From: JAPLIS01 sp963719415
GTDB lineage: Bacteria > Babelota > Babeliae > Babelales > Vermiphilaceae
Direction of reading: 5' to 3'
Assembly (NCBI GenBank): GCA_963719415.1
Contig: OY970383.1
Location: forward strand, 558,001-622,000
DNA length: 64,000 nt
Below, in pieces: positions 63,202-64,000 of the stretch (positions are counted from its first letter, which is position 1; each line of letters opens with the position of its first letter). The position numbers and the translations under genes are program-made. The notes below the pieces were generated by a model that was not told the DNA's origin, made no database searches, and saw only the letters and a list, made by a program, of their open reading frames with translations.

Positions 63202-64000
63202 ATGATAGCAAAAATACGATCTATTTTTTTATACACACTTTTTTTAATTAATCTTTTATCTTTCGGCGGATTTCCCGCCGGCACTCTTATTTCAAGTGAT
63301 AACGTTTATATTCCAATTGAAGAATTAAACGTTGGCGATCTTGTTACTTGTTATGATTTTAAATCTGGTTACACAGAAAAGCCAATTATAGCAACCAAAA
63401 CACGTACCGCTAACGAAGCCCTTTTTCTTGTAATTAATAACATAAAAATACCTACAGCCAAAGAACAACAATTTTACCTCCCAGATCAAAAAAAATGGAA
63501 AAAAGCTATTGATCTACGCGTAGGTGATTGTCTTTTTAGCGCTCAATTAGATAAAAAATCTTGTGTTATTCAAAAAATCGAACAGTTCAGACTCGAGGAT
63601 ATTTTATATGATATATCGGTTAAAGATTGTCATAATTTTTTGATTCTCAGAAACGGCATTCTAGCGCATAATTTTATACCCTGTATAGGAATAGGAATTA
63701 TATTTGCTTGTAAAAGCTTACTCGCTTTCGCCAGCTATGAAATAACCAACGTATTCCTGGTCGGTGCTGTTGGCGCTGCTGGTTTTACCATTAATTATCT
63801 TCGCAATAAAAATAAAAATAATAATTGGCAACACAAACTCACTAACTATACGGTAGTAGCTGAAAGTCCTGGTCCCGAAGGACCAACTGGTAACAACAAT
63901 AATGACGATGATAATGATAAAAACAATAAAACATTCAATAAAGCTAAAGAGATAGCTCATCAAGCTAAAGAGGCTGCTAAAGATGCTTTGATAACAGAAG
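63202..64000 (+). CDS. Secreted HINT-domain protein lacking the N-terminal Cys (cut by window edge)
   Basis: The first 266 residues of a longer protein. The leader IFLYTLFLINLLSF runs straight into a HINT (Hedgehog/intein) domain: GGFPAGTLISSD...PIEELNVGDLVTCYD, and the end GILAHNF (His156-Asn157). The canonical start is CFxxGT; the nucleophilic Cys is Gly23 here. After HINT come two membrane helices (IPCIGIGIIFACKSLLAFA; TNVFLVGAVGAAGFTINYL), then Asn/Asp-rich and Ala/Lys-rich tails. HINT domains cut polypeptides and often release toxins in polymorphic-toxin proteins. Whether this copy is active is doubtful. Confidence 0.8.
   Translation, partial: MIAKIRSIFLYTLFLINLLSFGGFPAGTLISSDNVYIPIEELNVGDLVTCYDFKSGYTEKPIIATKTRTANEALFLVINNIKIPTAKEQQFYLPDQKKWKKAIDLRVGDCLFSAQLDKKSCVIQKIEQFRLEDILYDISVKDCHNFLILRNGILAHNFIPCIGIGIIFACKSLLAFASYEITNVFLVGAVGAAGFTINYLRNKNKNNNWQHKLTNYTVVAESPGPEGPTGNNNNDDDNDKNNKTFNKAKEIAHQAKEAAKDALITE

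Noticed and set aside
63718..63963. Minus-strand frame of 81 codons
   Set aside because: Lies wholly inside the plus-strand HINT-protein gene, which has a better start and domain evidence.
1..64000. tmRNA, RNase P RNA, SRP RNA, rRNA and riboswitches
   Set aside because: No conserved core sequences of these RNAs were recognised on either strand by eye; an Infernal/Rfam scan would be decisive.

Overview
This is an AT-rich bacterial chromosome segment with short intergenic gaps. It combines ordinary housekeeping genes with an unusually large share of secreted proteins of unknown function. The best-fitting source is a host-associated bacterium of the Candidatus Dependentiae (TM6) type, or another obligate intracellular lineage of protists. 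That placement is inference: it rests on base composition, paralogous families of secreted proteins, ankyrin proteins with eukaryote-style C-termini, a Rickettsia-like (archaeal-type) valyl-tRNA synthetase and several Rpn-type nucleases. No rRNA or other direct phylogenetic marker is present.

Layout. 1-1.7 kb: groEL (cut by the window edge), groES and ribulose-phosphate epimerase. 1.8-8.0 kb (mostly minus strand): a secreted protein, tRNA-Arg(UCU), and a partial F-type ATP synthase operon in the order c, b', b, delta, alpha, followed by a frameshifted DUF5674 gene and its partner. The a, gamma, beta and epsilon subunits are not in this window. 8.2-15.5 kb: a probable outer-membrane protein, a secreted protein, RecD2 helicase, a degenerate amidase-like/GerMN-like pair and a Gly/Ala-rich membrane protein. 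15.7-21.2 kb: an Rpn nuclease, a very large MscS channel and a RecO-like protein. 21.3-29.4 kb: two related lipoprotein-like genes (one needing a -1 frameshift on a poly-A slippery site and flanked by 79-bp perfect direct repeats), a PafA-like phosphatase and an IS630-type insertion sequence. 29.4-38.5 kb: uvrB, an ABC transporter, UDP-glucose dehydrogenase with a leader-like extension, a 17-bp minisatellite and an NlpC/P60 protein. 38.8-43.1 kb: paralogous small membrane proteins around a broken AAA/PD-(D/E)XK gene, a second Rpn nuclease and a MITE-like element. 43.2-46.4 kb: valS and ybeY. 46.4-57.0 kb: an island of secreted proteins. 57.1-63.1 kb: pgi-zwf-gnd (oxidative pentose phosphate route), a cyclase-family hydrolase and a methyltransferase. 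63.2 kb to the end: a HINT-domain protein cut by the edge.

The most interesting region is 49.2-56.4 kb. Two ankyrin proteins both end in a polybasic stretch plus CLIS, a textbook CaaX prenylation box. They alternate with four paralogous secreted proteins whose C-terminal part has the strand/helix pattern of a ubiquitin-like beta-grasp fold. Together these look like a tandemly duplicated cassette of effectors that mimic host proteins. Other themes are recurrent 12-bp in-frame repeats inside genes (even in a metabolic enzyme), dispersed GC-rich palindromes and MITE-like elements, a c subunit carrying the sodium-binding residue pattern, and several genes disrupted or joined by frameshifts.
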